NCBI RefSeq assembly: GCF_000426705.1
Contig: NZ_KE384555.1
Location: 62,001 to 126,000 of the forward strand
Direction: 5' to 3'
Length of the DNA stretch: 64,000 nucleotides
From: Spirochaeta cellobiosiphila DSM 17781
Lineage (GTDB): Bacteria > Spirochaetota > Spirochaetia > DSM-17781
Of the stretch, positions 1-8,298 are shown in pieces. Made by a program: the position numbers and the translations under genes. Position 1 is the first letter of the stretch. Each line of letters starts with the position of its first letter. The notes below the pieces were generated by a model that saw nothing but the letters and a program-made list of their open reading frames with translations, had not been told where the DNA came from and searched no databases.

Positions 1-203
1 GGTATGGCCACACCTTTAAGAAACCCCGTACTGGATAGCACTTCCCTATCTGTTAAACGTTCAAGTATTTCAACCTCTGACATCTCCTCTAAGAGAGGAG
101 AACGTTTAGCTAGATAAGTGATAGCCCTGAGGACATCTTCTTTTGTGGAGGGTTTGGCATCAATTCTTATACAATTACGATCAAGGGCATCAATTATGTT
201 CAT
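1..203 (-). CDS. PTS sugar transporter subunit IIA, PtsN/fructose type (partial)
   Basis: The reverse strand from an ATG at 203 translates to 67 residues beginning MNIIDALDRNCIRIDA. It continues through EVEILERLTDREVLSSTG and reaches GVAIP at the window edge. The pattern of a short helix bundle followed by L-x-x-R-E-x-x-x-S-T-G-x-x-x-G-V-A-I-P is the start of the PTS EIIA domain of the PtsN/fructose type. The phosphorylatable histidine that normally follows GVAIP lies just outside the window, so it cannot be checked. Members either relay phosphate to a sugar permease or act as regulators (PtsN). Which applies here cannot be told from the fragment. Confidence 0.75.
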   Translation of the reverse strand, partial: MNIIDALDRNCIRIDAKPSTKEDVLRAITYLAKRSPLLEEMSEVEILERLTDREVLSSTGFLKGVAI

Positions 204-285
204 GAACCTAATGTAGTGCTGCACTCATAAATAAACAAGTAAATTTTGTGGAAAAACAAGGGAACTTATCATAAACTTCAAGAGG

Positions 286-654
286 ATGAGTAAACGAAAT
301 TTTGATAGAACAGGATTTGAATCCAGTTGCCAAATAAGCCTGGATGGACAAGTTTGGACAGGTGAGTCAGAGAACCTCTCATTGAAGGGGGTGTTAGTTG
401 AGTTTAATACAACTCACAGCTTTAAAATTGGTCAAGAAGTTACCTTTACTTTGTTTTTAAACAATCAAGAGATTACCTTAGATTTTGAAGCTACTGTTGC
501 TCATTGTTTTGATACAAAAGTGGGACTCACTTTTACTGAAACAGACTCGGAAACCTTCACCCATCTGCGTCGACTGTTGGAATGGAATCTTGCAGATGCA
601 GGTGAAGTCACTAGAGAGATAAAAGAACTTAAGTCTCATCATCCTCAGGAATAG
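286..654 (+). CDS. PilZ-domain protein
   Basis: This 122-residue single-domain protein opens with RNFDR (residues 4-8), the R-x-x-x-R arm of PilZ domains. ENLSLKGVLVEF follows at about 29-40, matching the D/N-x-S-x-x-G motif. These are the two cyclic-di-GMP contact motifs, so binding of c-di-GMP is expected from the family; the output is unknown. The rest is beta-rich, as in a PilZ barrel. The purine-rich ribosome site (AGAGG) abuts the ATG, which is unusually close, but the RxxxR motif sits correctly for this start. The last 26 bases overlap the 3' end of the convergent HU-fusion gene. Confidence 0.8.
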   Translation: MSKRNFDRTGFESSCQISLDGQVWTGESENLSLKGVLVEFNTTHSFKIGQEVTFTLFLNNQEITLDFEATVAHCFDTKVGLTFTETDSETFTHLRRLLEWNLADAGEVTREIKELKSHHPQE

Positions 655-1483
655 GTAATTGAGAAGTTCTTTCTTTAAGATAAGAACTGAATCGGAAATC
701 AGGAGCCATATGCTCATCTCGAGCTGCTATGGTTAATTCTTGACCGGTTTTAGGATTTCTTCCTAGGCGAGCCTTCCGGGCTGCTTTCTTTTTAACCGCG
801 AACTTACCCAGACGACCAATATTGATGGACTGTTGTAATAGGATGGCTGTTTCCATTGTCATATGGTAGTCATCCAACAATTGTCTCACTTGTTTTTTAG
901 TTAAACCATTCTTTTTAGCTAGATAGGAAAGTATGTTTTGTCTATTGAATTGATCAAAAGGAACTTCTTTGTTCATTGTTAGTTCCCGATTCAACTTAAC
1001 AAAGGAATTAGTCAAAAAGATAGTGGCTTCTCTCACACGCTTATCCTGCTCACCTGTATCTATGCCTTCTTTGCATACAGCAATACGATAGAGGGCAGAG
1101 GTGTTTTTGACAGGCCCACCTTTTATACTTAATGTTTGCTTGATAGTAGGAGCGCTTTCCCACTTTATGTTATCAGATAGGAGAATATCCGGGACATCAT
1201 TCCTTAATTTAATACTTGCGTATTCAAACCATCGATGAGGACCGCAACCAATACTGATAAGTGAACCAGAATAGGTTAAGATAAGCACAGCTCTCGAATC
1301 ATCTTCAGATAAAGATTCAACTTCTTCCATTCCGAGCAAACGTATTTGTTCTTCAAAGAGGATATCTTTTTGCTCCCAGGTCAATTTAATATTATCCCAG
1401 GCTCCTTCTTCCTTAGCCCAATCACCATCTGAAGTTTGAATTAATCCTTTTAGATGGTTCTCAATTTCTGTTGGTAAAGCCAT
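629..1483 (-). CDS. HU-family DNA-binding domain fused to an unknown N-terminal domain
   Basis: This is a 284-residue protein. Residues about 182-272 form a HU/IHF-like domain: a helical stretch (LAKKNGLTKKQVRQLLDDY), a GRLGKF turn, and the DNA-arm signature ARLGRNPKTGQELTI followed by FRFSSYLKER. A free HU is about 90 residues. Here it is preceded by about 180 residues I do not recognise, with a globular beta-rich look and no signal peptide. The gene lies 15 bases downstream of the tlpA-like gene and is probably cotranscribed with it and the hybrid kinase. The HU part suggests nucleoid or DNA binding; the N-terminal part may add partner binding. The DNA-binding call is firm, the biological role is not. 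Confidence 0.8.
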   Translation of the reverse strand: MALPTEIENHLKGLIQTSDGDWAKEEGAWDNIKLTWEQKDILFEEQIRLLGMEEVESLSEDDSRAVLILTYSGSLISIGCGPHRWFEYASIKLRNDVPDILLSDNIKWESAPTIKQTLSIKGGPVKNTSALYRIAVCKEGIDTGEQDKRVREATIFLTNSFVKLNRELTMNKEVPFDQFNRQNILSYLAKKNGLTKKQVRQLLDDYHMTMETAILLQQSINIGRLGKFAVKKKAARKARLGRNPKTGQELTIAARDEHMAPDFRFSSYLKERTSQLPIPEDDET

Positions 1484-1498
1484 ATACCTTCCTTTTAT

Positions 1499-2254
1499 TT
1501 ATTTTGAGTTGTATTTTAACCAATCATAACTTACAACCCCTTCAAACCTGATGGCTCGATTGTCTTTTATTATGATGGTTGTAGGAAGAGTTTCAACATT
1601 GTATAAAGCTGACAACGCTCCTGTGACATCTCTATAAATAGGATAGCCTATTTGATCAGCGATTTCAGTAAATTGTTTATTATCTTTCTCTGTTTGAGAT
1701 ACATTAATAGCTAATAATTGCCCCGGCCAATCCTCATTATAGATATTTAATTCGGGGATTTCTGCTTTACAAGGGGGACACCAACTGGCCCAAAAGTTAA
1801 GTATTACCGTATCCTGAGAAGATATAAGATCTTCATAATCAACAGCTTCTCCATCCATGGCATATAAAACAATAGTCTTGTCAGTACTAACAACTTCTTC
1901 TCTATTTATTGCCGTACTCGCTCCTATAATAGAGGCTATACCTACAAACAAAATAACATAAGAAATCAGCATTCTTTTGGATAATAAATTTCTAAAGTAA
2001 ATAGTTATTGCCCCAATACCAATAAAAGCCAATATCCAATGGGGAAGATTTCCCATCTTATACAGAACAAGTAAAGGGGAATTAATAAACTCAGGGATAT
2101 CAAAGAGTATAATACTTCCTTTTAATACCAATAAGAAACTTATGAATTGATAAAATAGAAGATCTGAATATCCTTTTCTAAGGGCTTTATCTTTTAAGAG
2201 AGGAACATAACTTAGAGCAACAACCACAGCAATCAATATCAACAGTAATTTCAC
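1499..2254 (-). CDS. Membrane-anchored TlpA-like thiol-disulfide oxidoreductase
   Basis: Of 251 residues, the first about 115 hold four hydrophobic segments (about 2-18, 35-52, 72-88 and 95-113). A thioredoxin-fold domain follows with the active site WASWCPPCK (Cys159 and Cys162) and a cis-proline segment (ETLPTTIII). This matches the TlpA/ResA family, which reduces or oxidises exported protein thiols outside the membrane. The start is GTG at 2254 with AAAGGATG upstream. It overlaps the TGA of the hybrid kinase gene by four bases, so the two are translationally coupled. The multi-pass N-terminus is longer than the single anchor usual for TlpA. No cytochrome maturation genes are nearby, so the substrate is unknown. 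Confidence 0.85.
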   Translation of the reverse strand: MKLLLILIAVVVALSYVPLLKDKALRKGYSDLLFYQFISFLLVLKGSIILFDIPEFINSPLLVLYKMGNLPHWILAFIGIGAITIYFRNLLSKRMLISYVILFVGIASIIGASTAINREEVVSTDKTIVLYAMDGEAVDYEDLISSQDTVILNFWASWCPPCKAEIPELNIYNEDWPGQLLAINVSQTEKDNKQFTEIADQIGYPIYRDVTGALSALYNVETLPTTIIIKDNRAIRFEGVVSYDWLKYNSK

Positions 2255-4251
2255 AATACATCCTTTATGACTCCTGATAATGTACTCATATCATAAGGTT
2301 TTGGCAAAAAAGCTGCTAGACCAGCATCTAAGAGACTCTGAATCTCATTAGTAGAACCAAAGCCTGAAGTTAGGACAATAGAAACCTGATTATTGATGGC
2401 ATGAATTTTATGAAAGACTTCCACTCCATTTAATTTTGGCATCTGTTGATCCAATATGACCAAAACAATGCGAAATTGTTCTCGTTTAAAGATCTCAAGA
2501 GCTTCTACTCCATCAGTTGCAGCGATCACCTGGAAACCACACTTTTCCAGAATCCCCCGGGCAACCTTCCTCATTACAGGTTCATCATCAGCCAAAAGGA
2601 CAGTTCCATGCATTACAGGCAAATTAACAACATCTCCTTTACGAATGTCGTCAGGTTGTTGATCAATAATAGGAAAAACAAGTTCAACTCGTGTTCCTTT
2701 CCCTTCATGAGAGACAATATCAACATATCCATCATGATTTTTCACAATGTTGTAGACCATAGCTAAACCTAAGCCCGTTCCATATTCTTTGTCCTTTGTT
2801 GTATAGAATGGTTCAAAGGCATGGTCTACCATATCCTGATTCATACCTATCCCATTATCTTCCACATAAAGACATAAGTAATCAGAACCATCTGGAATGG
2901 TATATTTTCGATGGGCCCTACAGTCTTTTTCAAACAATCGAACCCCTATAGTCAAAGTCCCCCCGGGACTTTCTTCTAAAGAACGCATAATAGTCATTGC
3001 ATGGGCAGCATTAATACATAAATTCAAGAGAACCTGTTCTATTTGACCTTGATCACCCAATATCCAGGGAGATGGCAAATCATTCTTCTTCTCTATCTTA
3101 ATAACTTTGGGTAGTGAAGACTCACACACTATCAAGACATTCTTTATAGCGGCTTCTATATTGACAGGTTTAAGTCTTGATTCTGATTTACGAGTGATAG
3201 ACAGTAGTCTTTTGACTATACCCGAAGCCTTATCTGCCGATTCCTTAATCATATCCAAATGATCAAATAAGGAATCTTTTGGTCCTTGACATTCATCGAT
3301 TTCATATTCAAGAAGGGATACCGAACCGGTTATACCACCTAATATATTATTCAGGTCATGAGCTAATCCTACGCTTAGTGCGCCAACCGCTTCCAGCTTC
3401 TGACTTTGTCGAAGCTGATCTTCTGTTTTTTTTCGGTCAGTAACGTCAACAAGTCGCATGACAATACCTGTAACAACCTCATTCTGTATCATAGGATAAA
3501 AGGCAATATCCCAAAAACGTTCATCCAACACCTGATATTGAAGGATTACAGGAGTACGATCAGAAATAATCTGATGAAAACGTTCTTCATATATTTGTAA
3601 AGAAGGTATGACTTCGATAAGGGGTGAAGTTAAAGCCTGTTTCTCTTCTAAATGATAGTAGGCATTCGCAAAACGATTCCATAGGGTTATCCTTAATTTA
3701 CAATCCACTGCGATAACAAACCAATCCATGGAATTCAATACAAGACTAAGAAAACTCTGTGCCTCACTAAGTCTTTTTTCATTTTCTTGAATATGGATAA
3801 GATCTCTGTAAGCACGTACACTGGATATAACGGCGGTCCGAAGCTTACTGACAGTTAGTTCTGTTTTGTCTTTGTAGTCATTAATATCATAATTAACGAT
3901 AACTTCATCCTCTGGAGCTAATCCGGATTGACCTGTTCTGAGAATAATTCTGATATTCTTGTTGCCCAGAACATCCCTAATATATTGGGTTATCTCTAAC
4001 CCACTCATCATGCTATCCATGACAACATCCAGCAATATCAGAGCTATATCAGGATATTCCTGAAGAGTATTCTTAATATCAGTTTCGTTATAGGCACTTA
4101 ATAATTTGATAGGACGTTCGTCAACCACAAAATCTGTGAGAGCCAAACGAGTGACGAGATGTACAGAATCTTCATCATCTGCAATCAAAACCTTCCAAGG
4201 TTGTTTACTTGTTTCCATCGTACTTATTGCATCTAGAGACCAATAATCCAT
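2251..4251 (-). CDS. Hybrid sensor histidine kinase: receiver-PAS-HisKA-HATPase-receiver
   Basis: This protein is about 666 residues. Order: an N-terminal receiver (about 20-150, phospho-acceptor Asp in ILLDVVMD near residue 75); a PAS-like sensor (about 165-275); a HisKA dimerisation helix with GLAHDLNNILGG (His about 298); an HATPase with N box NLCINAAHAM, DNGIGM and GTGLGLAMVYNI; and a C-terminal receiver (Asp in VILDQQMP, about 601). No membrane segment is seen, so it is cytoplasmic. A receiver before the kinase suggests it takes phosphate or signals from another system and passes it on. I chose ATG 4251 because GGAGTGGTA precedes it. An ATG at 4269 would add six residues. It is the first gene of the kinase-tlpA-HU group. 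Confidence 0.88.
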   Translation of the reverse strand: MDYWSLDAISTMETSKQPWKVLIADDEDSVHLVTRLALTDFVVDERPIKLLSAYNETDIKNTLQEYPDIALILLDVVMDSMMSGLEITQYIRDVLGNKNIRIILRTGQSGLAPEDEVIVNYDINDYKDKTELTVSKLRTAVISSVRAYRDLIHIQENEKRLSEAQSFLSLVLNSMDWFVIAVDCKLRITLWNRFANAYYHLEEKQALTSPLIEVIPSLQIYEERFHQIISDRTPVILQYQVLDERFWDIAFYPMIQNEVVTGIVMRLVDVTDRKKTEDQLRQSQKLEAVGALSVGLAHDLNNILGGITGSVSLLEYEIDECQGPKDSLFDHLDMIKESADKASGIVKRLLSITRKSESRLKPVNIEAAIKNVLIVCESSLPKVIKIEKKNDLPSPWILGDQGQIEQVLLNLCINAAHAMTIMRSLEESPGGTLTIGVRLFEKDCRAHRKYTIPDGSDYLCLYVEDNGIGMNQDMVDHAFEPFYTTKDKEYGTGLGLAMVYNIVKNHDGYVDIVSHEGKGTRVELVFPIIDQQPDDIRKGDVVNLPVMHGTVLLADDEPVMRKVARGILEKCGFQVIAATDGVEALEIFKREQFRIVLVILDQQMPKLNGVEVFHKIHAINNQVSIVLTSGFGSTNEIQSLLDAGLAAFLPKPYDMSTLSGVIKDVL

Positions 4252-4299
4252 TACCACTCCAGTATACAATCAAATTATAGAAAGTTTCTTCTCTTTTTT

Positions 4300-5184
4300 C
4301 TACCTAAACTTCTGAAACACACAAATCTTCAAGCCCTTGTTGCGATCTTGCTCATAAAAGTCATCACCAGAAGTCATTTCCTCTTTTAACTTGTATGGAC
4401 CTAAGTTTTCCACGGTCAACCTCCACTCTTCAAAACAAATATCTGGAGAATTAAGAACGGCAATCAAATAACCCTCTTCTGATACCCAGTCTGTTGATCT
4501 TCTAATAAGCTTGGGATAATCCTTTTGAGGGGAAAAAAAGCTCTGTCCGGGAGGAGGATCCATAATAACAATGTCATAAGGTCCATTTTTCCCTATCTTG
4601 GAAAAGGATTTTAAAATATCATGACCGAAATATTTTACTTTACTCAAGTCATGTCCATTCAATCGATGGTTCTCACGCCCCTTACTCAAAGATGATTTTT
4701 TCATATCCCAATTGTGTACAGACACAGCTCCTCCAGCGACCGCTGCTACAGATAAGCTGCATGTGTAACTGAATAAATTTAAGATTTTTTTATTATCGGA
4801 ATTCTTGAGAAGCCAGGTACGTAATGGTTTCGTATCCAGGAATAAACCAGAGTTCTGAGGAGTGAAGGGATTCACCCAAAAAGATAAACTCCCCTCTTGA
4901 ACAACAAAAGGCTCCTGATCTTTTAAACCAACTTCAACAGTCCAAGGGACAGATCTTCTATCTTGAACTATTATTTTTTCACAATCAACTTGATAATGTT
5001 CAACTATAGATGAGCATAACAAATCAAGAGAAACAGGAAGCTCACCATAAATGACAAACCTAATATAAGGGGGATAATACTCGATGACAAGATTCTTCCA
5101 GGGAGAGGAAAGATATCCCCTACCATGGAATAATCGCCCCAGTGATTTTAAGGGAGGAAGACTTTTAATAAAATCATTAATCAT
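4300..5184 (-). CDS. Class I SAM-dependent methyltransferase, RlmI-like
   Basis: This 294-residue protein has a Methyltrans_SAM-type layout. A lead-in strand region contains SGLFLDTKPLRTWLL. It is followed by the SAM-binding motif ILNLFSYTCSLSVAAVAGGA (motif I), an acidic turn HNWDMKKSS, and the catalytic-type loop IVIMDPPPGQSFF. That order is characteristic of the RlmI/RlmK group of 23S rRNA cytosine or guanine methyltransferases. The N-terminal PUA domain of true RlmI is absent and the catalytic loop has PPPG rather than the more usual PPS/PPA, so the exact target is uncertain. The start ATG overlaps the stop of argA by four bases, giving tight coupling. Confidence 0.75.
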   Translation of the reverse strand: MINDFIKSLPPLKSLGRLFHGRGYLSSPWKNLVIEYYPPYIRFVIYGELPVSLDLLCSSIVEHYQVDCEKIIVQDRRSVPWTVEVGLKDQEPFVVQEGSLSFWVNPFTPQNSGLFLDTKPLRTWLLKNSDNKKILNLFSYTCSLSVAAVAGGAVSVHNWDMKKSSLSKGRENHRLNGHDLSKVKYFGHDILKSFSKIGKNGPYDIVIMDPPPGQSFFSPQKDYPKLIRRSTDWVSEEGYLIAVLNSPDICFEEWRLTVENLGPYKLKEEMTSGDDFYEQDRNKGLKICVFQKFR

Positions 5185-6506
5185 TTATGGTTTAGAACCT
5201 TCGAATAGATTCTGCTCTTTCGGCCAGGATTGTAATGACTGCGTTTGGGCTCAGGTAGATCCTTGACACTTCCTAACTCAAAGCCAAGATTGATAAACCA
5301 ATCAGAAGTTTGGGTTGTTAAAAGAAAAACCTCATCAAGCCCTAATTCTTTTGCTTTGTGTATCAAATAAGCAACAATCTTTTGGCCTAAACCTAAATGC
5401 CGAAACCCGGGGTCAACAGCTATTGCAGCGATCTCCCCTTTCGTTCCATACAGGTGAAGAGCCCCACATCCATGAATAGCCCCATCCACAGCATAAACAA
5501 CAAAGTCCTTGATACGTTGAAACATATCCTTCTCAGAACGGGGAACTAATATACCCTGATCAACAAAGGGCTTCATCATACGCAGGACTTCTGATACATC
5601 TTCAGGTAACATAGGTCGAATAGACTCAAAAGGATCCTGGTGAACCATCGTACCGATTCCTTGGTTACTAAATATCTCTTTTAGTAAAACCCCTTGTATT
5701 TGCCCATCCAGAATATGAACCCGGCTAATGCCTCCCTCACATGCTTGAGCGGCTAGATCCAGCATGGACAGATCTTCAGAATTATCCATATTTTGTGTAA
5801 TAAAAGCTCTCGCTTCTTCTATGGTCATACGACTGATTCTATTCTCATTCACCACTAAAGAAAGATTTTGAACATTATAGGAATCTGTTTGAAAAGGAGA
5901 GTAATTTGTTAAGAAAAATAACTTTTCGGCTTGCAAATTAAGAGCGACCTGCATGGCTAGTTCATTACTTGATATATTATATGGTTGCCCTTTACTATTC
6001 CACCCGATACAAGGGAATATAGGAATGAACCCCTCGTCTAAAACGGTATGGATAGGAGCGGCATCAATGCGCTCCACTCTGCCGGAGAACTGATAATCCA
6101 TTCCCCCTTGAACGCCAAGGCCTCTAGCTCTAACCCAATTCCCCGTAACAGCCGTTACACTATGTCCTGCCAACATGGTCATGAGTCTATTAGAAACATC
6201 AAAAGCAGCCATCTTTATAAAAGGAATGGATTCCTGGGTACTGATCCTAATATTATTAACTCGATCCGTGTCCATTTGGAATTGCTTGAGAATTTCATCA
6301 ATACGTTCTGTAGCTCCGGGAACCAATACAATCCTGATCCCTGCTTTATGGAGAGTCGCTAAATCTTTTACCAATAAAGGGAAATAGATATGATCAAACA
6401 ATTTGTAGTTAATTTTAACCACGAATGTTGTACCTGTGAATCTATGAGTGTATTGAAATACTTCTCTAATAAGATCAATATTATCAGTTAAATACTGTTC
6501 ATCCAT
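5181..6506 (-). CDS. argA: Amino-acid N-acetyltransferase (N-acetylglutamate synthase)
   Basis: This is a 441-residue bifunctional-fold protein, the usual length for ArgA. Residues about 20-290 form an amino-acid-kinase-like domain (KINYKLFDHIYFPLLVKDLATLHKAGIRIVLVPG and later SNELAMQVALNLQAEKLFFLT). Residues about 295-440 form a GNAT acetyltransferase domain with AIAVDPGFRHLGLGQKIVAYL, the acetyl-CoA pyrophosphate loop. It makes N-acetylglutamate from acetyl-CoA and glutamate, the first step of arginine synthesis. The kinase-like domain normally senses arginine. A perfect 8-bp inverted repeat lies a few bases upstream of the start. The downstream methyltransferase overlaps it by four bases. 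Confidence 0.9.
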   Translation of the reverse strand: MDEQYLTDNIDLIREVFQYTHRFTGTTFVVKINYKLFDHIYFPLLVKDLATLHKAGIRIVLVPGATERIDEILKQFQMDTDRVNNIRISTQESIPFIKMAAFDVSNRLMTMLAGHSVTAVTGNWVRARGLGVQGGMDYQFSGRVERIDAAPIHTVLDEGFIPIFPCIGWNSKGQPYNISSNELAMQVALNLQAEKLFFLTNYSPFQTDSYNVQNLSLVVNENRISRMTIEEARAFITQNMDNSEDLSMLDLAAQACEGGISRVHILDGQIQGVLLKEIFSNQGIGTMVHQDPFESIRPMLPEDVSEVLRMMKPFVDQGILVPRSEKDMFQRIKDFVVYAVDGAIHGCGALHLYGTKGEIAAIAVDPGFRHLGLGQKIVAYLIHKAKELGLDEVFLLTTQTSDWFINLGFELGSVKDLPEPKRSHYNPGRKSRIYSKVLNHK

Positions 6507-6513
6507 ATGACCT

Positions 6514-6533
6514 GTATTCTATCCTTAGAATAC
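6514..6533. promoter_or_regulatory. Inverted repeat between argA and tatD
   Basis: GTATTCTA-TCCT-TAGAATAC is a perfect 8-bp inverted repeat with a 4-base loop, ending 7 bases before the argA start on the minus strand. It could be an operator, perhaps for an arginine repressor (ARG boxes contain TATTCA/TGAATA-like half sites). Read on the argA mRNA, it could instead be a hairpin whose loop carries AAGGAT. The repeat is direct; the role is inference. Confidence 0.4.
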
Positions 6534-6571
6534 GGGTCTGGCAATAAGGGGTATAAGAATATGAGGACTTC

Positions 6572-7309
6572 ATGGTAGATACTCACATCCATTTATCTTA
6601 CTGTAGCAATATACATACCTTACCCCATGAATGTTGGGATATGTCAGCCTCACTTATTCAATGGAAGGGGATATACAATCGAAGTTTAAAAGAAACGAAG
6701 TGTAAACCTTATTATGGAATACATCCATGGTGGGCAGAAGAATGGAATAACGAAACAAAACAACTATTAATTCAATACCTGAGCAGACAAAACAATGCCG
6801 GTGTTGGAGAAATCGGTTTGGATAAAAATAAGGGACCTTCTTTTGACTTACAAAAAAAAGCTTTTAGGCAACAATTAGACATAGCGATAGAACACAGCCG
6901 TCCTGTTAGCCTCCATTGTGTCAAAGCCTGGGGTGCCATGACTGAAATCCTGGAAGAACACAGCATGACCATACCTATTGCCTTTCATGCCTATTCAGGA
7001 AGTCCGGAATTAATCGAAAGACTTATACGAATGGGAGCCTATATCAGTTTTGCCCCTTTTAACTTAAGAGAGAATAACAAAAAAGGGAGAAAAGCACTCC
7101 AAAATGTTCCTCTTAACAGATTACTGTTAGACTCGGATTTTCCCTATAAAGAAAATCAAAGCTTTCTTGAGTATCCCCAAGTTATGGGAAAACTACTTAT
7201 ACAGGTAAGCCAATTACTTGGATTACACATACAGGAGCTGGAAAAACAACTCTCGGAGAATCTCAATCAATTCCTCAATAAGCCACATTCCAAAACTCAT
7301 CAGTCATAA
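6572..7309 (+). CDS. TatD-family metal-dependent hydrolase
   Basis: This 245-residue TIM-barrel hydrolase begins MVDTHIHL (His5 and His7 are metal ligands). It then shows GVGEIGLDK (the bridging Glu), a QLDIAIEHSRPVSLHC strand with its histidine, AFHAYSGS, and LLLDSDFPY (the last metal Asp). These are the TatD/YcfH signatures in the correct order. Family members are DNA exonucleases or related phosphodiesterases. The start is supported by GAGGACTTC immediately before the ATG. An earlier ATG in another frame leads nowhere. The last 35 bases overlap the convergent aldolase gene. Confidence 0.85.
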   Translation: MVDTHIHLSYCSNIHTLPHECWDMSASLIQWKGIYNRSLKETKCKPYYGIHPWWAEEWNNETKQLLIQYLSRQNNAGVGEIGLDKNKGPSFDLQKKAFRQQLDIAIEHSRPVSLHCVKAWGAMTEILEEHSMTIPIAFHAYSGSPELIERLIRMGAYISFAPFNLRENNKKGRKALQNVPLNRLLLDSDFPYKENQSFLEYPQVMGKLLIQVSQLLGLHIQELEKQLSENLNQFLNKPHSKTHQS

Positions 7310-8195
7310 CACTTTCATCTTTTAGCATAGCAGCCATTGCTTTTCGAGGATGGGTATTGAGAAGCCCAGAGAGAGCATAAGGAAGATGATATCCCCATCG
7401 TAACTTTTGCCTAAGAGGATTGATATGTCTTTCAATAGCTGATGCAATGGGTTTAATCTCTGTAGGGGTCTTGCCCAATTGGGTTAAAAGAAGTTCAAGA
7501 GGACAATTCCCGGCCCCTCTACCCATACCGTAAAATGTTCCATCTACATATTCAGCCCCACATTCTATAGCCATTAAAGTATTGGCCAAGGCTAATTGTT
7601 GGTTATTATGTCCGTGGAATCCAATTTTCTTAGAGGGACAACTATCTTTGTACAATTTAATTAAACCGGCTGTTTGATTCATACTTAATGATCCAAAAGA
7701 ATCCACAACATAAACAGCTTTACATGGGCTAGTCTGATCAATCAATTGTAATGCTTTTTTTAACTCCCCTTGAGAGGAAGAACTAATAGCCATGATATTT
7801 ATGAAGGTTTCATATCCTAATTGATCTAGATATAGGGAGGTTTCGATAGCTTCTTTCACTTGATCAATATAACAAGCTATTCGAAATGTCTTAATCAAAG
7901 AGTCACTCTGAGGGATGAACATATCTAGTTTAAATCGTCCTATATCTACCATAATGGACAACTTGGAATTAGAATATGAACTTGACCAAATGTCAGCCAA
8001 ATCTTCTTCCAAACTAAAACGCCATTTTCCGTATACCGTCGGATCAAAATATTCAGTACTGGCTTTATAACCAACCTCAACATAATCAACTCCAGAACGA
8101 ACAGCAGCCGAAACAACTTCTCGCACACAGGCATCATCGAACTGCCATTTATTCATTAATCCACCATCACGAATAGTACAATCAATTACTTGCAT
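7275..8195 (-). CDS. DRE-TIM-type aldolase/lyase of unknown substrate, controlled by an aromatic leader attenuator
   Basis: This 306-residue TIM-barrel protein starts MQVIDCTIRDGGLMNKW. It carries EVGYKAS and VYVVDSFGS, and GFHGHNNQQLALANT with the metal-binding His-x-His. GTFYGMGRGAGNCPLELLL is near the end of the barrel. These belong to the HMGL-like/DRE-TIM family, which includes isopropylmalate, homocitrate and hydroxymethylglutarate enzymes and hydroxy-oxovalerate aldolases. It lacks the C-terminal regulatory domain of LeuA. The substrate cannot be read from sequence. A strong GGGAGG site lies just before the ATG. The upstream leader is rich in Phe and Tyr codons, so I infer a link with aromatic amino acid or aryl-2-oxoacid metabolism rather than leucine. 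Confidence 0.8.
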   Translation of the reverse strand: MQVIDCTIRDGGLMNKWQFDDACVREVVSAAVRSGVDYVEVGYKASTEYFDPTVYGKWRFSLEEDLADIWSSSYSNSKLSIMVDIGRFKLDMFIPQSDSLIKTFRIACYIDQVKEAIETSLYLDQLGYETFINIMAISSSSQGELKKALQLIDQTSPCKAVYVVDSFGSLSMNQTAGLIKLYKDSCPSKKIGFHGHNNQQLALANTLMAIECGAEYVDGTFYGMGRGAGNCPLELLLTQLGKTPTEIKPIASAIERHINPLRQKLRWGYHLPYALSGLLNTHPRKAMAAMLKDESVMTDEFWNVAY

Positions 8196-8217
8196 TTATT
8201 ACTTACCTCCCAGGTAT

Positions 8218-8246
8218 AAAAAAAGCCCGAAGCGTTTGCTCCGGGC
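8218..8246 (-). terminator. Attenuator terminator in the aldolase leader
   Basis: On the minus strand, GCCCGGAGC-AAAC-GCTTCGGGC forms a 9-bp stem (one G-U) followed by seven U. This is a strong intrinsic terminator ending about 22 bases before the aldolase start codon. It sits downstream of a promoter and a leader ORF rather than after a gene. Its 5' arm overlaps the sequence that can pair with the leader codons. Confidence 0.85.
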
Positions 8247-8298
8247 CTGTTATTCAAAATAATTCCTCTTACTTGGAGGATCTACCGCAAACAGGCCC
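8243..8298 (-). promoter_or_regulatory. Antiterminator stem competing with the attenuator
   Basis: Minus-strand GGGCCTGTT (8298-8290, inside the leader ORF just after its aromatic codons) is perfectly complementary to AACAGGCCC (8251-8243). The second arm includes the first bases of the terminator stem, so the two hairpins cannot coexist. A ribosome stalled on the aromatic codons leaves the first arm free and favours readthrough. A ribosome that reaches the TAA at 8269 covers the first arm and lets the terminator form. Complementarity is seen directly; the mechanism follows the trp/phe attenuation model. Confidence 0.75.
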
